64,000 bases of DNA from Ahniella affigens (GTDB lineage Bacteria > Pseudomonadota > Gammaproteobacteria > Xanthomonadales > Ahniellaceae), in assembly GCF_003015185.1 (NCBI RefSeq), contig NZ_CP027860.1, positions 5,487,001-5,551,000 of the forward strand, in the 5' to 3' direction. Below, piece by piece: positions 9,611 through 18,278 of this stretch (position 1 is the stretch's first letter; every line of letters starts with the position of its first letter). The notes under the pieces were generated by a model. The model searched no databases. It was not told the origin of the DNA and was given only the letters and a program-made list of their open reading frames with translations. A program made the position numbers and the translations under genes.

Positions 9611-12526
9611 ATGCGAATTAACCTTTCACTGATGGCTGCATTGGCGTGGCTTGCGCCCCTTGCAATTTCGAACGCCGCTGAATTCAAGACAGAGCAGGGC
9701 TTCGACAGCTCCGGCGTGCCCTATGACCGTGGTGCGGACTATGTCAGCCCGCAGGTGGTCCCGACCACCAAGTTCGTGAACGTGTTGACGCTGCCAACCT
9801 TGCCGGAATGGAAGCCGGGTGACCCTATCAAGGAAGTGCCGCGTCAGTTCAGCGATCCGCAAGTGCTGAATCCGGTCCCGGTCAATCCGGTCGCCGATAA
9901 GCTCGACGATCTGGCGCAGAAGCAACGCGATTTCGATCAGACGCAATTTCCGACGCGCGCGCTGTCTACGCCGGCGGTCAATGTTGAAGGTCAAACCAAT
10001 ACCGGCGTGTCGCCATCCGACGTGAACGGGGACATTGGCCCCAATCACTATGTCCAGGCCATCAATGGTTCGGGCGGCGCCCTGATTCGGATTTACAACA
10101 AGGCGGATGGTACGGCTGTTGGCCCTGCCTTCGAACTGGCAACCCTCGGTAGTGGCGGCGCTTGTGCGACCGGTCTTGGCGATGCCGTTATTTTGTATGA
10201 CGAATTGGCCAGTCGCTGGGTGTTGACCGAGTTCGTTGACGGTGCCAATGACCTGTGCTTCTACATCAGCGCAGGTTCGAATCCAGCGTCAACGACCTGG
10301 ACACGCTACAACTTTGTGATGCCGTCGTTCCCGGACTATCCGCACTACGGCGTATGGTCCGATGCATACTATGCCGCTGCCAATGAAAACGGCACCAGCG
10401 GCCAGCGACCCGTCTATGCTTTCGATCGCACCAAAATGCTTGCTGGACAAGCCGCTACGTTCCAGCGCAAGACAGTTGCCCGCCTTGGCGGGTTCAGTTT
10501 CGAAGCATGGCAGGCTGCCGATCATGATGGGATCGAAGCGCCGCCAACGAACGCGCCTGGCCTGTTCATGCGCCATCGGGACGACGAGTCGCACAACCCA
10601 GGCTCGAACAACCCAACTCAGGATTTCCTGGAGATCGTGCAACTGGATGTCGATTTCACGACGCCAGCCAATACGGTCTTGACCGGACCGGTGCAAGTCC
10701 CGATTTCCGAATTTAGTTCGAACCTCAATGGATTGACGGCTTTCAACGCGTTCCCGCAGCCGAACGGGCAAAAGCTCGACCCGCTGCGCGAGCAGGTCAT
10801 GAACAAGCTGATCTACCGCAATTTCGGCACGCACGAGACGTTGGTCGGCAACATGGTGACTGACGTCGATGCGGCAGACACGGGCGGCATTCGCTGGTTC
10901 GAACTCCGCCGAACTGGTGGCATCGCCAATCCCTGGACCTTGCACCAGGAGGGCACGTATGCGCCTGGCGACGGCGGCAATCCTGCTGATCGCTGGATGG
11001 CCGGATCGGCCATTGACTCAGCAGGCAACATTGCCATGGGCTATTCCGTGACACGGCAATCGCCAGGCATTTTCCCCGAAATTCGTTATGTGGGGCGGCT
11101 TTCGTCCGATACCTTGGGGGTAATGACCTCACCCGAGCGCACGCTGATAGCTGGCGGCGGCTCACAGTCCAACGAACGTTGGGGCGACTATCACTCGATG
11201 AGCGTTGACCCCGTTGACGGCTGCACCTTCTGGTACACCGGCGGCTACATGCCGACAGGGGCTTGGTCGACGCGCATTGGGTCGTTCCGGTTTGATGAAT
11301 GCGGCACGCCAACCTTTACCTTTGGTGGCACCACGACGAGTTCCCAGTTGTGCGCCAATCAGGGCACACCAGTCAGTCTGCCGAACAATCAACTCAACGT
11401 TGGCAGCATTTCAGGATTCGTCGATCCGGTGAACTTGGCATTTTCGGCGTCGTTGCCTACGGGATTCTCTGGATCCTTGACGCCCGGAACGGTGACGCCA
11501 CCCGGCACATCGCAATTGGCGCTGTCAGCCACCAACGCGGCGACTCCCGGCGATACCAGCATTACGGTCAACGCGACTTCCGGCGCCACTACCCGACAAT
11601 TCACGACCAACGTCCTGGTTGCAACTGCGGCACCGGGTACTCCGGCTCTGACGGCACCCGCTGACAATGCCATCGGTCAGTCGCTGACTCCGACCTTTAG
11701 CTGGAGCGCCGCGACGCAAGCGGCCAGCTATCAGGTGCAGGTTGCCACCGACGCTGGATTTACGACTATTGTCGCAACGCAGACAGTGACTGGCGGCACC
11801 AGCCTGGTGCTTTCAACACCGCTGCAGTCGTCCACCAACTACTTCTGGCGGGTCACGCCGAACAATGTCTGTGGTGCCGGAACAATATCGGCTGTGCGCA
11901 CGTTCCGCACACAAACTGCGGCAGGCGACTGTGATGTCGGCCAAACACCGGTAACGGTGTTCTCGGAAGGCGCCGAGGCAGGCGCGAACGGCTTTGTCGT
12001 TAGTGGCACGGGTGCTTCAAGCTGGTCCATCAGTACCGCCCGACCATTTGCCGGTACCAGCGCGTGGTTGGCGCCAGACCCAGCAACCGCAACGAATCAG
12101 TTGTTGGATTCGCCGACGATCAATATCCCGGCCGGTCAGAATCCGGTGGTGCTGTCGTTCCAGAGCGATGAGACCATCGAAGACAAAACGACCGCGCCGG
12201 TTGGATGCTGGGATGGCGGCTGGGTTGAATTCTCGACCAATGGCGGCACGAATTGGACCGCATTTACGGCGACCGACATTCTTGCCGGACCGTTCGACGG
12301 CGCCGTTGACGGAGCCGGTGCCGGATGGTGCGGCGATCCACGGGCGTACAACCGCAAAGTGATCAGTCTGAACAGCCTTGCCGGTCAGGCTGTGAAGTTC
12401 CGCTTCCGCTTCACCAGTGACACGTCAGTCGGTCGTACCCCGCATGGTTGGTACATCGATGACATCAGCGTGCGTTCCTGCTCTTCAGGTCCAACGGATG
12501 CGGTGTTTGCAAACAGCTTCGAGTAA
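9611..12526 (+). CDS. Large secreted protein with fibronectin-type domain and C-terminal FANSFE tail
   Basis: 971 residues with a signal peptide (MRINLSLMAALAWLAPLAISNA). The first 550 residues resemble a secreted beta-propeller-like module, with WVLTEFVDGANDLCFYISAG, DYPHYGVWSDAYY and RWMAGSAIDSAGNIAMGYS segments. An Ig-like stretch follows, then a fibronectin-III-like unit at about residues 680-770 (TPTFSWSAATQAASYQVQVA ... YFWRVTP). The last 190 residues resemble an immune-inhibitor-A/MAM-like jelly roll ending in HGWYIDDISVRSC. The extreme C-terminus, DAVFANSFE, resembles the tail of the M28 peptidase at 24.8 kb (EFADGFE), suggesting a shared sorting or processing signal. No protease motif was found, so the enzymatic role is unknown. 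A strong hairpin terminator follows. Confidence 0.8.
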   Translation: MRINLSLMAALAWLAPLAISNAAEFKTEQGFDSSGVPYDRGADYVSPQVVPTTKFVNVLTLPTLPEWKPGDPIKEVPRQFSDPQVLNPVPVNPVADKLDDLAQKQRDFDQTQFPTRALSTPAVNVEGQTNTGVSPSDVNGDIGPNHYVQAINGSGGALIRIYNKADGTAVGPAFELATLGSGGACATGLGDAVILYDELASRWVLTEFVDGANDLCFYISAGSNPASTTWTRYNFVMPSFPDYPHYGVWSDAYYAAANENGTSGQRPVYAFDRTKMLAGQAATFQRKTVARLGGFSFEAWQAADHDGIEAPPTNAPGLFMRHRDDESHNPGSNNPTQDFLEIVQLDVDFTTPANTVLTGPVQVPISEFSSNLNGLTAFNAFPQPNGQKLDPLREQVMNKLIYRNFGTHETLVGNMVTDVDAADTGGIRWFELRRTGGIANPWTLHQEGTYAPGDGGNPADRWMAGSAIDSAGNIAMGYSVTRQSPGIFPEIRYVGRLSSDTLGVMTSPERTLIAGGGSQSNERWGDYHSMSVDPVDGCTFWYTGGYMPTGAWSTRIGSFRFDECGTPTFTFGGTTTSSQLCANQGTPVSLPNNQLNVGSISGFVDPVNLAFSASLPTGFSGSLTPGTVTPPGTSQLALSATNAATPGDTSITVNATSGATTRQFTTNVLVATAAPGTPALTAPADNAIGQSLTPTFSWSAATQAASYQVQVATDAGFTTIVATQTVTGGTSLVLSTPLQSSTNYFWRVTPNNVCGAGTISAVRTFRTQTAAGDCDVGQTPVTVFSEGAEAGANGFVVSGTGASSWSISTARPFAGTSAWLAPDPATATNQLLDSPTINIPAGQNPVVLSFQSDETIEDKTTAPVGCWDGGWVEFSTNGGTNWTAFTATDILAGPFDGAVDGAGAGWCGDPRAYNRKVISLNSLAGQAVKFRFRFTSDTSVGRTPHGWYIDDISVRSCSSGPTDAVFANSFE

Positions 12527-12545
12527 TCCTCGGTAGCTTGTTTTG

Positions 12546-12575
12546 AAAAAGCCCGGCCACCAGCCGGGCTTTTTT
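12546..12575. terminator. Bidirectional rho-independent terminator
   Basis: AAAAAGCCCGGC, loop CACCA, then GCCGGGCTTTTTT: a perfect GC stem bordered by A- and T-tracts, 20 bp after the secreted-protein stop codon. Confidence 0.92.
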
Positions 12576-12951
12576 GTGCAATTCGCGACAGGTAGCACGC
12601 GCGAACGGGACCTGCGGCGCCGCTGCGGCCGATGTAAAAGTGCACACAAACGGCACTTGAGGTTCGGGCGCGTCGCCGTGGTCAGCGGACTTGGCGTCGC
12701 AGAATCTTGCGCGCAATGCACGCGGCGACAATGCAGTGTGGCAAGTCACTGCGATGGACTCAGGCGTATCGCCTGATTTGACGTTCCGGGGTTCGCTTGA
12801 ACTGATTCTTCGATATTCAAGTCAACACCTTATTGCGCATCGACGGCGCCGCGAGGATCAAGAAGCCAAAAGACGGATGAGCGGTTCAATTCGCGCTCTT
12901 GTTATAGCGAGCGATACCCAGGGCGCCGCCAAAAGGACCCGGTTGTGCCAG
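12576..12951. other. Intergenic region, nothing recognised
   Basis: About 375 bp between two terminators facing each other's genes. No convincing coding frame, RNA gene or repeat was found. Confidence 0.5.
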
Positions 12952-12987
12952 CAAAAGCCGGCAAGCCTCATAAGAGGCCTGCCGGAA
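12952..12987 (-). terminator. Rho-independent terminator of the small hypothetical genes
   Basis: On the minus strand CCGGCAGGCCTC, loop TTAT, GAGGCTTGCCGG (one G-T wobble) then CTTTTGC. It lies 6 bp downstream of the stop codon of the 186-aa gene, which supports that gene being real. Confidence 0.8.
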
Positions 12988-12992
12988 CCCGA

Positions 12993-13553
12993 TCAACGAC
13001 TCAACAGGCGGCGGAGATACTCCGACACCACGCCGGACGCAAACAGCAACGCCAGCACACTGCGGATGCTCTCCAACTGCGCGGCAGTCAGATACGCAAA
13101 GCGTTCTGGCAGCACGGCATGAAACGCCAAAGCGAGCATGCCCCAGATCACCAGCACCAACAGCACCAGCAAGGTGACCACGACACCGCGTGCAGCAACG
13201 CGCTGGACGAAGCGCACCAGGGCCAACTCGCGGGTTCCCATCGAGCTCGACGCCTGACGGGTCTCGCTCTGACTGGCCTTGACCGAACCGGTTCGGATCG
13301 GTTGGCTCCGAACGCGATTGGGGGGCAATCGTGCATGGGACTTGCGCTGTGCAACGTCCGGCCGGGCAAGATCAACGCCACATCGCTTTGCGAACGACAC
13401 TTGGCGCTTGCTCAGTGGGGTTCGGCGCTGGCGCTTGCTCCGCAGAATCCGGCCGGCCACATTGAGGAAGCTGCGGCCAAACAACCAGGGGCGGATCCGC
13501 TCAGGCAGACCAATCGCTTTGGATCGAGTTTTCCGAACATCTTGTTTCCGCAT
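12993..13553 (-). CDS. Hypothetical single- or double-pass membrane protein
   Basis: 186 residues from the ATG at 13553, preceded by GGAG 6 nt upstream. The first 105 residues are strongly basic (many Arg/Lys/Ser) and unlike a known domain. Then comes a hydrophobic helix at about 120-147 (GVVVTLLVLLVLVIWGMLAL) and a second, weaker hydrophobic stretch near 160-178 (SVLALLFASGVVSEYLRRLL). A terminator follows directly. Translation could start internally at the MGTRELALVRF methionine (about residue 105), giving an 82-aa membrane protein; the basic N-terminal part is then 5' leader. Function unknown. Confidence 0.5.
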   Translation of the reverse strand: MRKQDVRKTRSKAIGLPERIRPWLFGRSFLNVAGRILRSKRQRRTPLSKRQVSFAKRCGVDLARPDVAQRKSHARLPPNRVRSQPIRTGSVKASQSETRQASSSMGTRELALVRFVQRVAARGVVVTLLVLLVLVIWGMLALAFHAVLPERFAYLTAAQLESIRSVLALLFASGVVSEYLRRLLSR

Positions 13554-13728
13554 CAGACACTCCGGTGAAAGAGGCGGATACCCACCCCATGCGGGTGAAT
13601 ACCCGCGGGGGTGAACGATCAAAAAAGACTCGGCATGAAAAGAGCACCGAGGCAGTATCAGCATCCGAATGGCCGCAGTAAGCGCTGATGGGGATCAGCG
13701 GTTACTGGCGGCAACTCGGAACAGGGCG

Positions 13729-13938
13729 TTAAAGCCCTGATTCCCGACGGGATTCCAACTCAACATCGATCAACACCTTGAGGGTGTCGAGCAAATGCCG
13801 GATCAGAACCAAGCGGGGGTCTTGCAACGCTTTCAGCAAGCGCTCATCGATTTGCAGAATCTCGGCAGTCGTCAGGGACGACAACACGAACTCGGCATAC
13901 TGGGGAGCGTGAATCAGCGACAACACATCAGTCTTCAT
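13729..13938 (-). CDS. Small hypothetical protein (69 aa)
   Basis: 69 residues from the ATG at 13938, with GAGG 7 nt upstream. A largely helical, leucine-rich protein (SSLTTAEILQIDERLLKALQ) with no signal peptide. It is transcribed toward the 186-aa membrane protein gene 175 bp away and could share its transcript and terminator. No family recognised. Confidence 0.5.
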   Translation of the reverse strand: MKTDVLSLIHAPQYAEFVLSSLTTAEILQIDERLLKALQDPRLVLIRHLLDTLKVLIDVELESRRESGL

Positions 13939-14766
13939 GGTGCAACCTCGCAAAAGAGGAGGCACCAGCGCGAGGCGGGTGCCTCGCGGTGGGGGATGGT
14001 TTGTGGAACAGCTTGAGAACACACGTTGCAGCGACTGCATCCGGTGAGGGACGCGTCGTTGTGCAGCGTGACTGTGCGCGGATGCGCAGCAGATCAGAGG
14101 AATCCGGTCACCGAAGTGGCCGAAACGGAATGGGGACTAAAACAAACAAGCGTGATCGCAGTGAGCGACGGCGCAACCAGTGAGTGACTGTGTCTTAGGC
14201 ATGAACGCTCAGGAGTGGCGCGCGCAAACCCAATACCAGCAACCGAAACCGGCATGCTCGATGTTCAAGATCTGAATCTGAGAGACTCAGAACAGGACCA
14301 TGCATCACGATTGATCGTGAACGCGTGCCGGACAGGGCAGGCACAGTCGTTCAGTTCATGGCGAACGGGTGTTCGAGTGTCAATGGCGGCGGTTGCAGAT
14401 TGCAGTCTATAAAAAAAGCAATCTAGGCAAGCAGCAAAGAGCTCGTGCCAAGGTGCGGCAGGACTGAGTCAGCGAATGCCAACGGAAGCCAAGCTACGCA
14501 ACCAGAACGGCGCGACATCGAAACAACACACCAGTGGATGGTTAGCAGGCAAGACGGGAACGTCGAACCGCTAGCAATGCATGAGTTGAATCTGTCAACC
14601 AACAGGCTCCAGAGGAGCGGGAATGAGACTAATCTAGCGACTCTGCGGGCGCGCGCAAGCGACGATGTGCGCGGATCTGGATGTCGCGTCGCGAACGCGT
14701 GCGTTATTTGACGCTGCGCCCGTCCGATTAGGTTTGATTCACGCCGTTTTGCAGGACAGAATTCTT

Positions 14767-14790
14767 GGCTGGCTGGCTGGCTGGCTGGCT
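14767..14790. repeat. Tetranucleotide microsatellite (GGCT)6
   Basis: Six perfect consecutive GGCT units. No open gene spans it in a way that suggests phase variation. Confidence 0.95.
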
Positions 14791-14846
14791 GTTGCTGGCG
14801 ATCGCGAGCGCAGCGCGCCCGTTCAGCGAGGGACGATCGCCCCATG

Positions 14847-14866
14847 TGGTGTCGTGTTTCGCAAAT
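14847..14866 (+). repeat. Left member of an inverted repeat that brackets the IS island
   Basis: TGGTGTCGTGTTTCGCAAAT matches the reverse complement of 23215-23234 with one mismatch. The two copies lie just outside the composite element, 124 bp left of it and directly beyond the right-hand 9-bp duplication. Confidence 0.7.
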
Positions 14867-14980
14867 CGATTGAAGGAAATCTGAAAGCCTTTCGAGTCAG
14901 GGCAGAGCACGAGGAGGAGACCTTATGGCAACTTAGGCGGCGCCCAGCAACGCCCCATTGGTTCGATCGGCGAGAACTCT

Positions 14981-14989
14981 ATTCGAGTC
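14981..14989 (+). repeat. 9-bp target-site duplication, left copy
   Basis: ATTCGAGTC, flush against the outer end of the partial IS256-family copy. The same 9 bp is flush against the right end of the complete copy at 23206-23214. Confidence 0.8.
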
Positions 14990-15281
14990 GGGAGTGTCAG
15001 CTTTTTTGTGTTCACGAGGCGCGATGAGACTTGTCCACGGTGGCGGTCCAGCGTTCCTTTTATAGAACGCAGGACCGACGCGGTGGGCAAGTCGGGGTTC
15101 ATTTTACGCGATGGCCTGCACGAATCGATCGCCGTATGCGATCGCAAATTGGTTCATGGCGGCGCGCCACTCTTTGGCAGCGCGCCCCCAATCGGCAGTG
15201 ATGTTTCGTAGCGCCAGCCAGATCAGCTTGGTGGCGGCATCGTCATTTGGGAAGTGACTGTGTGTCTTGATGATCTTTCTG
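14990..15281 (-). mobile_element. Truncated IS256-family element, left copy
   Basis: 292 bp nearly identical to 21781-22044. The differences seen are one substitution (GCGATCGC versus GCGGTCGC) and a 28-bp segment present here and absent from the complete copy. It begins with the terminal GGGAGTGTCAG...TTTTTTGTGT inverted repeat and stops abruptly where the IS3 element begins. Confidence 0.93.
15104..15281 (-). pseudogene. C-terminal fragment of IS256-family transposase
   Basis: Encodes the last 58 residues of the transposase (RKIIKTHSHFPNDDAATKLI ... GDRFVQAIA) and then the native stop codon TAA at 15104-15106. The rest was removed when the IS3 element arrived or by a later deletion. Because it keeps the native stop, this fragment shows where the full copy's protein should end. 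Confidence 0.9.
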
Positions 15282-15308
15282 TGACCCTGCCTCGGTTTGA
15301 CGTACACC
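15282..15308 (+). repeat. IS3 left inverted repeat
   Basis: TGACCCTGCCTCGG...CGTACACC pairs with the reverse complement of 16528-16554 (TGACCTTGCCTCGA...CGTACACC), with 4 or 5 mismatches over 27 bp. Confidence 0.92.
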
Positions 15309-15344
15309 AGAAAGTTGATAATTTTCTGATGAATGGAGAACCAA

Positions 15345-15674
15345 ATGAGCAAGAGTTCACGGAAGCGGGAAACAGTGCCAAATCGGCAGTACACGACCGA
15401 GTTCAAGGTCGAAGCGGTTCGGTTGGCGAAGTCGGTGGGTGCGGCGCAGGCGGTCAAGCGGCTTGGCATACCGGATTCGAGTTTATCGAACTGGATCAAG
15501 CTGGCCCGAGAAGGGAAGTTGAATGCGGACGGCGCTGGCTCGACGCCGACGAAGCGAGGGGTGTCAGAGCTTGAGGCGGAGAACGCGCGATTGCGACGGG
15601 AACTGGCGAACGCGAAGTTGGACCTGGAAATCGTAAAAAAAGCGGCGGCGTATTTCGCGAAGGAATCGCGGTGA
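15345..15674 (+). CDS. IS3-family transposase OrfA
   Basis: 109 residues from the ATG at 15345, with GGAG 6 nt upstream. An N-terminal helix-turn-helix (YTTEFKVEAVRLAKSVGAAQ ... LGIPDSSLSNWIK) is followed by a leucine-zipper-like helix (ELEAENARLRRELANAKLDLEI), which binds the element ends and oligomerises with OrfB. Near the 3' end the run GTA-AAA-AAA-GCG provides an A-AAA-AAA slippery heptamer, positioned for a -1 shift into orfB, the usual route to the OrfAB transposase in this family. OrfA ends in a 4-bp overlap with the GTG of orfB. Confidence 0.93.
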   Translation: MSKSSRKRETVPNRQYTTEFKVEAVRLAKSVGAAQAVKRLGIPDSSLSNWIKLAREGKLNADGAGSTPTKRGVSELEAENARLRRELANAKLDLEIVKKAAAYFAKESR

Positions 15675-16525
15675 AGTACGCCTGGATTGAAGCCAATCGC
15701 GATCAGTTCAGTGTTGTCCGGATGTGTCGTCAGCTTGAAGTGTCTCGCACCGGTTACTGCCAGTGGCGCACGCGTCCGCCCAGTCAGCGGGCTTTGGACA
15801 ATGCGGCCCTGGATGCTCAGGTCGCGGCGATTCATGCGGAGTCAAGGCGCAGCTACGGTCGGCCACGGATCGTGCGAGCTTTGGGTCAGCCTGTCGGTCA
15901 TGAGCGGGTCCGTCGAAGTTTGATTCGACAAGGGTTGCGTCCGACGTATCGGCGGCCGTATCGGGTGACCACCGACTCGGATCATCAGAAGCCGATCGCG
16001 CCAAACGTCCTGGACCGCCGATTTAATGGCTGGGCACCCAACCAAGCCTGGGTTGCCGACATCACCTACATTGCGACCGCCGAGGGCTGGTTGTATCTCG
16101 CCTGCATTATGGATTTGGTTAGCCGACGAATTGTTGGTTGGTCGATGAACGAGCGGATCAAGGCTGACTTGGTCTGCCAAGCCTTGAAGTCACCGATTTG
16201 GCAGCGCAAGCCGCCACCAGGCTTGATCATGCACACCGATCGCGGCAGCCAGTATGCGAGTAAAGAACACTGTGCGTTAATCAAGGACTTACGCATGCAG
16301 CAATCAATGAGCCGTAGGGCAAACTGCTGGGACAATGCGGCAATGGAGAGCTTCTTCAAAACGCTCAAAGTGGAGCGTGTCGAACAAGTTCGCTACCAAA
16401 GCCGAGCAGAAGCTAGGCTCGATCTCGTCGATTAGATCGAAGGCTTCTACAACCGGCGTAGGCTGCATTCTTCGATCGGCTATAAGATCCCGGTCAGTGC
16501 CGAATTAGCCGAAATGGCTGCGTAA
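15671..16525 (+). pseudogene. IS3-family transposase OrfB with a premature TAG stop
   Basis: The frame runs from GTG 15671 to TAA 16523-16525 (284 codons) but is interrupted by TAG at 16433-16435 (codon 255). The stop falls in the conserved DLVDxIEGFYNRRRLHSSIGY block and probably replaced a Tyr codon. The three catalytic acidic positions (ADITYI, HTDRGSQYAS, DNAAMESFFKTLK) precede the stop, so a 254-aa protein lacking the C-terminal YNRRR region would be made. Loss of activity is likely but not proven. Suppression or read-through is possible in principle. Confidence 0.9.
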
Positions 16526-16527
16526 TT

Positions 16528-16554
16528 GGTGTACGTGGAATCGAGGCAAGGTCA
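16528..16554 (-). repeat. IS3 right inverted repeat
   Basis: Reverse complement partner of 15282-15308; begins 2 bp after the full-length orfB stop codon. Confidence 0.92.
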
Positions 16555-16931
16555 TCAGGTTGCTGCTCAAGCGGCACATACACTGATCGATCCCTGAGCA
16601 AGTGCGTTGGCTGGCGCAATGAGGCGCCAATGGACTAGCTATGGCGCGGTGCTTACCAGCTTACGCACACTGGACGCGTTCCGGCACTACGTCGCCGATC
16701 TCTGATGACGCACTTTGAATCGACGAGTCAGATAGCCATCACCCCTGGGAATCGCATGACTCAAGTCGCGAATGATTTCCGGTCCGTCGCATGCATCAGC
16801 CATCCTTGGCCGAGCTGCGCTTTGCAGCCAATAACCCGAGGTGGGAGCCAGGTGCGTCAATCACGCCCGCCGGAATCTGTGGAGGTGGCATGCCGTGAGG
16901 TGTGCCTCTATTACGAGGCAGGCGATAGTGA
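16555..16931. other. Non-coding stretch inside the island
   Basis: 377 bp between the IS3 right end and the regulator's stop codon. A short open segment ending at 16704 (GAVLTSLRTLDAFRHYVADL then stop) may be the tail of a lost gene, but it could not be assigned. Nothing else recognised. Confidence 0.45.
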
Positions 16932-18152
16932 TTAGGGCGCCATCTGCTGTGTGATCGATGGCCGAACTCCCCGGTCGGATAACAAGTCGTCTTCCTTTGT
17001 CGCTTTGCGCAGTGCCTTTTGCCGAAACCCATGCGGCGTCACCCCCAGGCGCTCGCGAAACACCTTGTAGAAGGTGGAACGAGTTGCGAACCCAGCTTCG
17101 CGGCCCAATCCTTCCACTGTGTATCGGGCTTGATCGGGATCGGAAAGCAGTGCGCAGGCATCATCCAGGCGCAGCGTGTTGACGTACGCAAAGAAACCAC
17201 CAATCTCGGCGCGATTGAGAGCGCGTGAGGTTTCGCTGACGGAAAGCTCGGTAGCCTGCGCCAGCGTCGCCAGACTCAGATCGGGAATGCGCCACATCTT
17301 CCTGGAGCGCATAGCCACGTCGATGCGCTCGAAGTGATCCGGCATTGGAGTCGCTGGCGAGCGACAAACAACCCTGGGGCGATTGAGAGCGTGTGATGTC
17401 TCGCTGACGGAGAGCTCAGTAGCGCGCGCTGATGTCGCCGGATTCAGATCAGGAACGCGCCACATCCCTTTGGAGTGCATTGCTGCGTCGACGCGTTCGA
17501 AGCGATCCGTTATTGGAAGCGCTTGCGAGCGACGAAAGATCGCCTGCACCCCGCTCGTCGGCGCGGTCATCAGCAGTCGGTACAGGGTCCAAGCGAACAA
17601 GCCAGAACTCACCAGCGCCAGAATAGCCCATTCGATACGAGTGGCGTCCGGAAACAAGACACCAAACGCGTTGAGCACATGCAAGCATGCGACCGCCCCA
17701 AGCACCGCTGCGACCTGACCGCGCAGCGGATTGTTCTGATCCCAATGGCGAAAGGCGATGCATGCCGCGGCGAAGGCGAAAACCATGCACGGCAGGATGG
17801 CGACGCGGATATCCAGGTACTGATGCGTGCCAGGAAAAAGCAACGCGGTCGCGTGCGCTGCGATGGGTGCGAATAGCCAGGTCGGCGGCGTTCTGTGCAG
17901 TTTGGCCGCATACACGAATGCGAACAGCAGCGGTCCTGACGCTGTAGTCGACAACGGGGCGAGCAACCCAAACGCAGTCGGTCCCATCTCCGGAGCTGCC
18001 GATTCGAGTAATGCCAGCCACAGCACCAATACTCGGGTTGCCAGCCATGCCGCCAACCAACCGGTGGCAGCAATGCCGGTGCGCCTGTAGTCCACGATCA
18101 GAGCGCAGAGCAACAAGGTTCCCAATACTGTAGCGATCAGGTATTGGTTCAT
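16932..18152 (-). CDS. Membrane-embedded AraC-family regulator with duplicated HTH segment
   Basis: 406 residues. The first 195 contain six or seven hydrophobic helices separated by short loops (about 4-22, 28-50, 60-83, 90-107, 117-135, 147-166, 174-195), the MASE-like N-terminal sensor seen in membrane AraC regulators. The C-terminal part is an AraC/HTH_18 DNA-binding domain (about 285-380), with the second helix-turn-helix VEGLGREAGFATRSTFYKVF and the closing GVTPHGFRQ. Residues 207-262 and 263-318 are tandem copies (about 35 of 56 identical), so the first HTH subdomain is present twice. It is divergently transcribed from the S41 peptidase gene, 126 bp away, which makes that gene the obvious regulatory target (inference). 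Confidence 0.85.
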   Translation of the reverse strand: MNQYLIATVLGTLLLCALIVDYRRTGIAATGWLAAWLATRVLVLWLALLESAAPEMGPTAFGLLAPLSTTASGPLLFAFVYAAKLHRTPPTWLFAPIAAHATALLFPGTHQYLDIRVAILPCMVFAFAAACIAFRHWDQNNPLRGQVAAVLGAVACLHVLNAFGVLFPDATRIEWAILALVSSGLFAWTLYRLLMTAPTSGVQAIFRRSQALPITDRFERVDAAMHSKGMWRVPDLNPATSARATELSVSETSHALNRPRVVCRSPATPMPDHFERIDVAMRSRKMWRIPDLSLATLAQATELSVSETSRALNRAEIGGFFAYVNTLRLDDACALLSDPDQARYTVEGLGREAGFATRSTFYKVFRERLGVTPHGFRQKALRKATKEDDLLSDRGVRPSITQQMAP

Positions 18153-18278
18153 CCTGAATCCTGCCTAGTCCGTGCACCCAGTATGTCCGCAGGCATGCGC
18201 ACGGACATGTGGAGAAAGTAACCTGCCTCCTGCTTGGCCTAGCATCGAAGTCACCAACGACTCGCTAGAGGCCCATCC

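Larger units (their letters stand above)
13939..14980. other. About 1 kb without a recognisable gene, left flank of the IS island
   Basis: Several short open frames exist on both strands, but none has a plausible protein composition. The stretch contains an A-rich segment (AAAACAAACAAG near 14140), a run of A near 14412, a GGCT tandem repeat (14767-14790) and a 20-bp sequence repeated in inverted orientation at the far side of the island. It may be decayed sequence. Confidence 0.5.
15282..16554 (+). mobile_element. IS3-family insertion sequence, 1273 bp, with inactivated orfB
   Basis: Bounded by 27-bp imperfect inverted repeats with TGACC...GGTCA ends. It carries orfA and orfB in the classical -1 relationship. 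The left flank is the interrupted IS256 transposase sequence, whereas the right flank is unrelated DNA. No short target duplication is visible (TCTG left, TCAG right), which implies a deletion or rearrangement after insertion. Confidence 0.92.

Noticed and set aside
10272-10292. tRNA T-loop-like GGTTCGAATCC
   Set aside because: Lies inside the coding sequence of the secreted 971-aa protein, with no acceptor stem or anticodon arm around it.
15104-15835. 243-codon minus-strand frame spanning the IS256/IS3 junction
   Set aside because: It is a chimaeric open frame: the C-terminal 58 codons are IS256 transposase, the rest is antisense to IS3 orfA and orfB.
16433-16525. Programmed stop-codon read-through or selenocysteine/pyrrolysine use in IS3 orfB
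   Set aside because: IS3 elements use -1 frameshifting, not stop read-through; a plain nonsense mutation is simpler.
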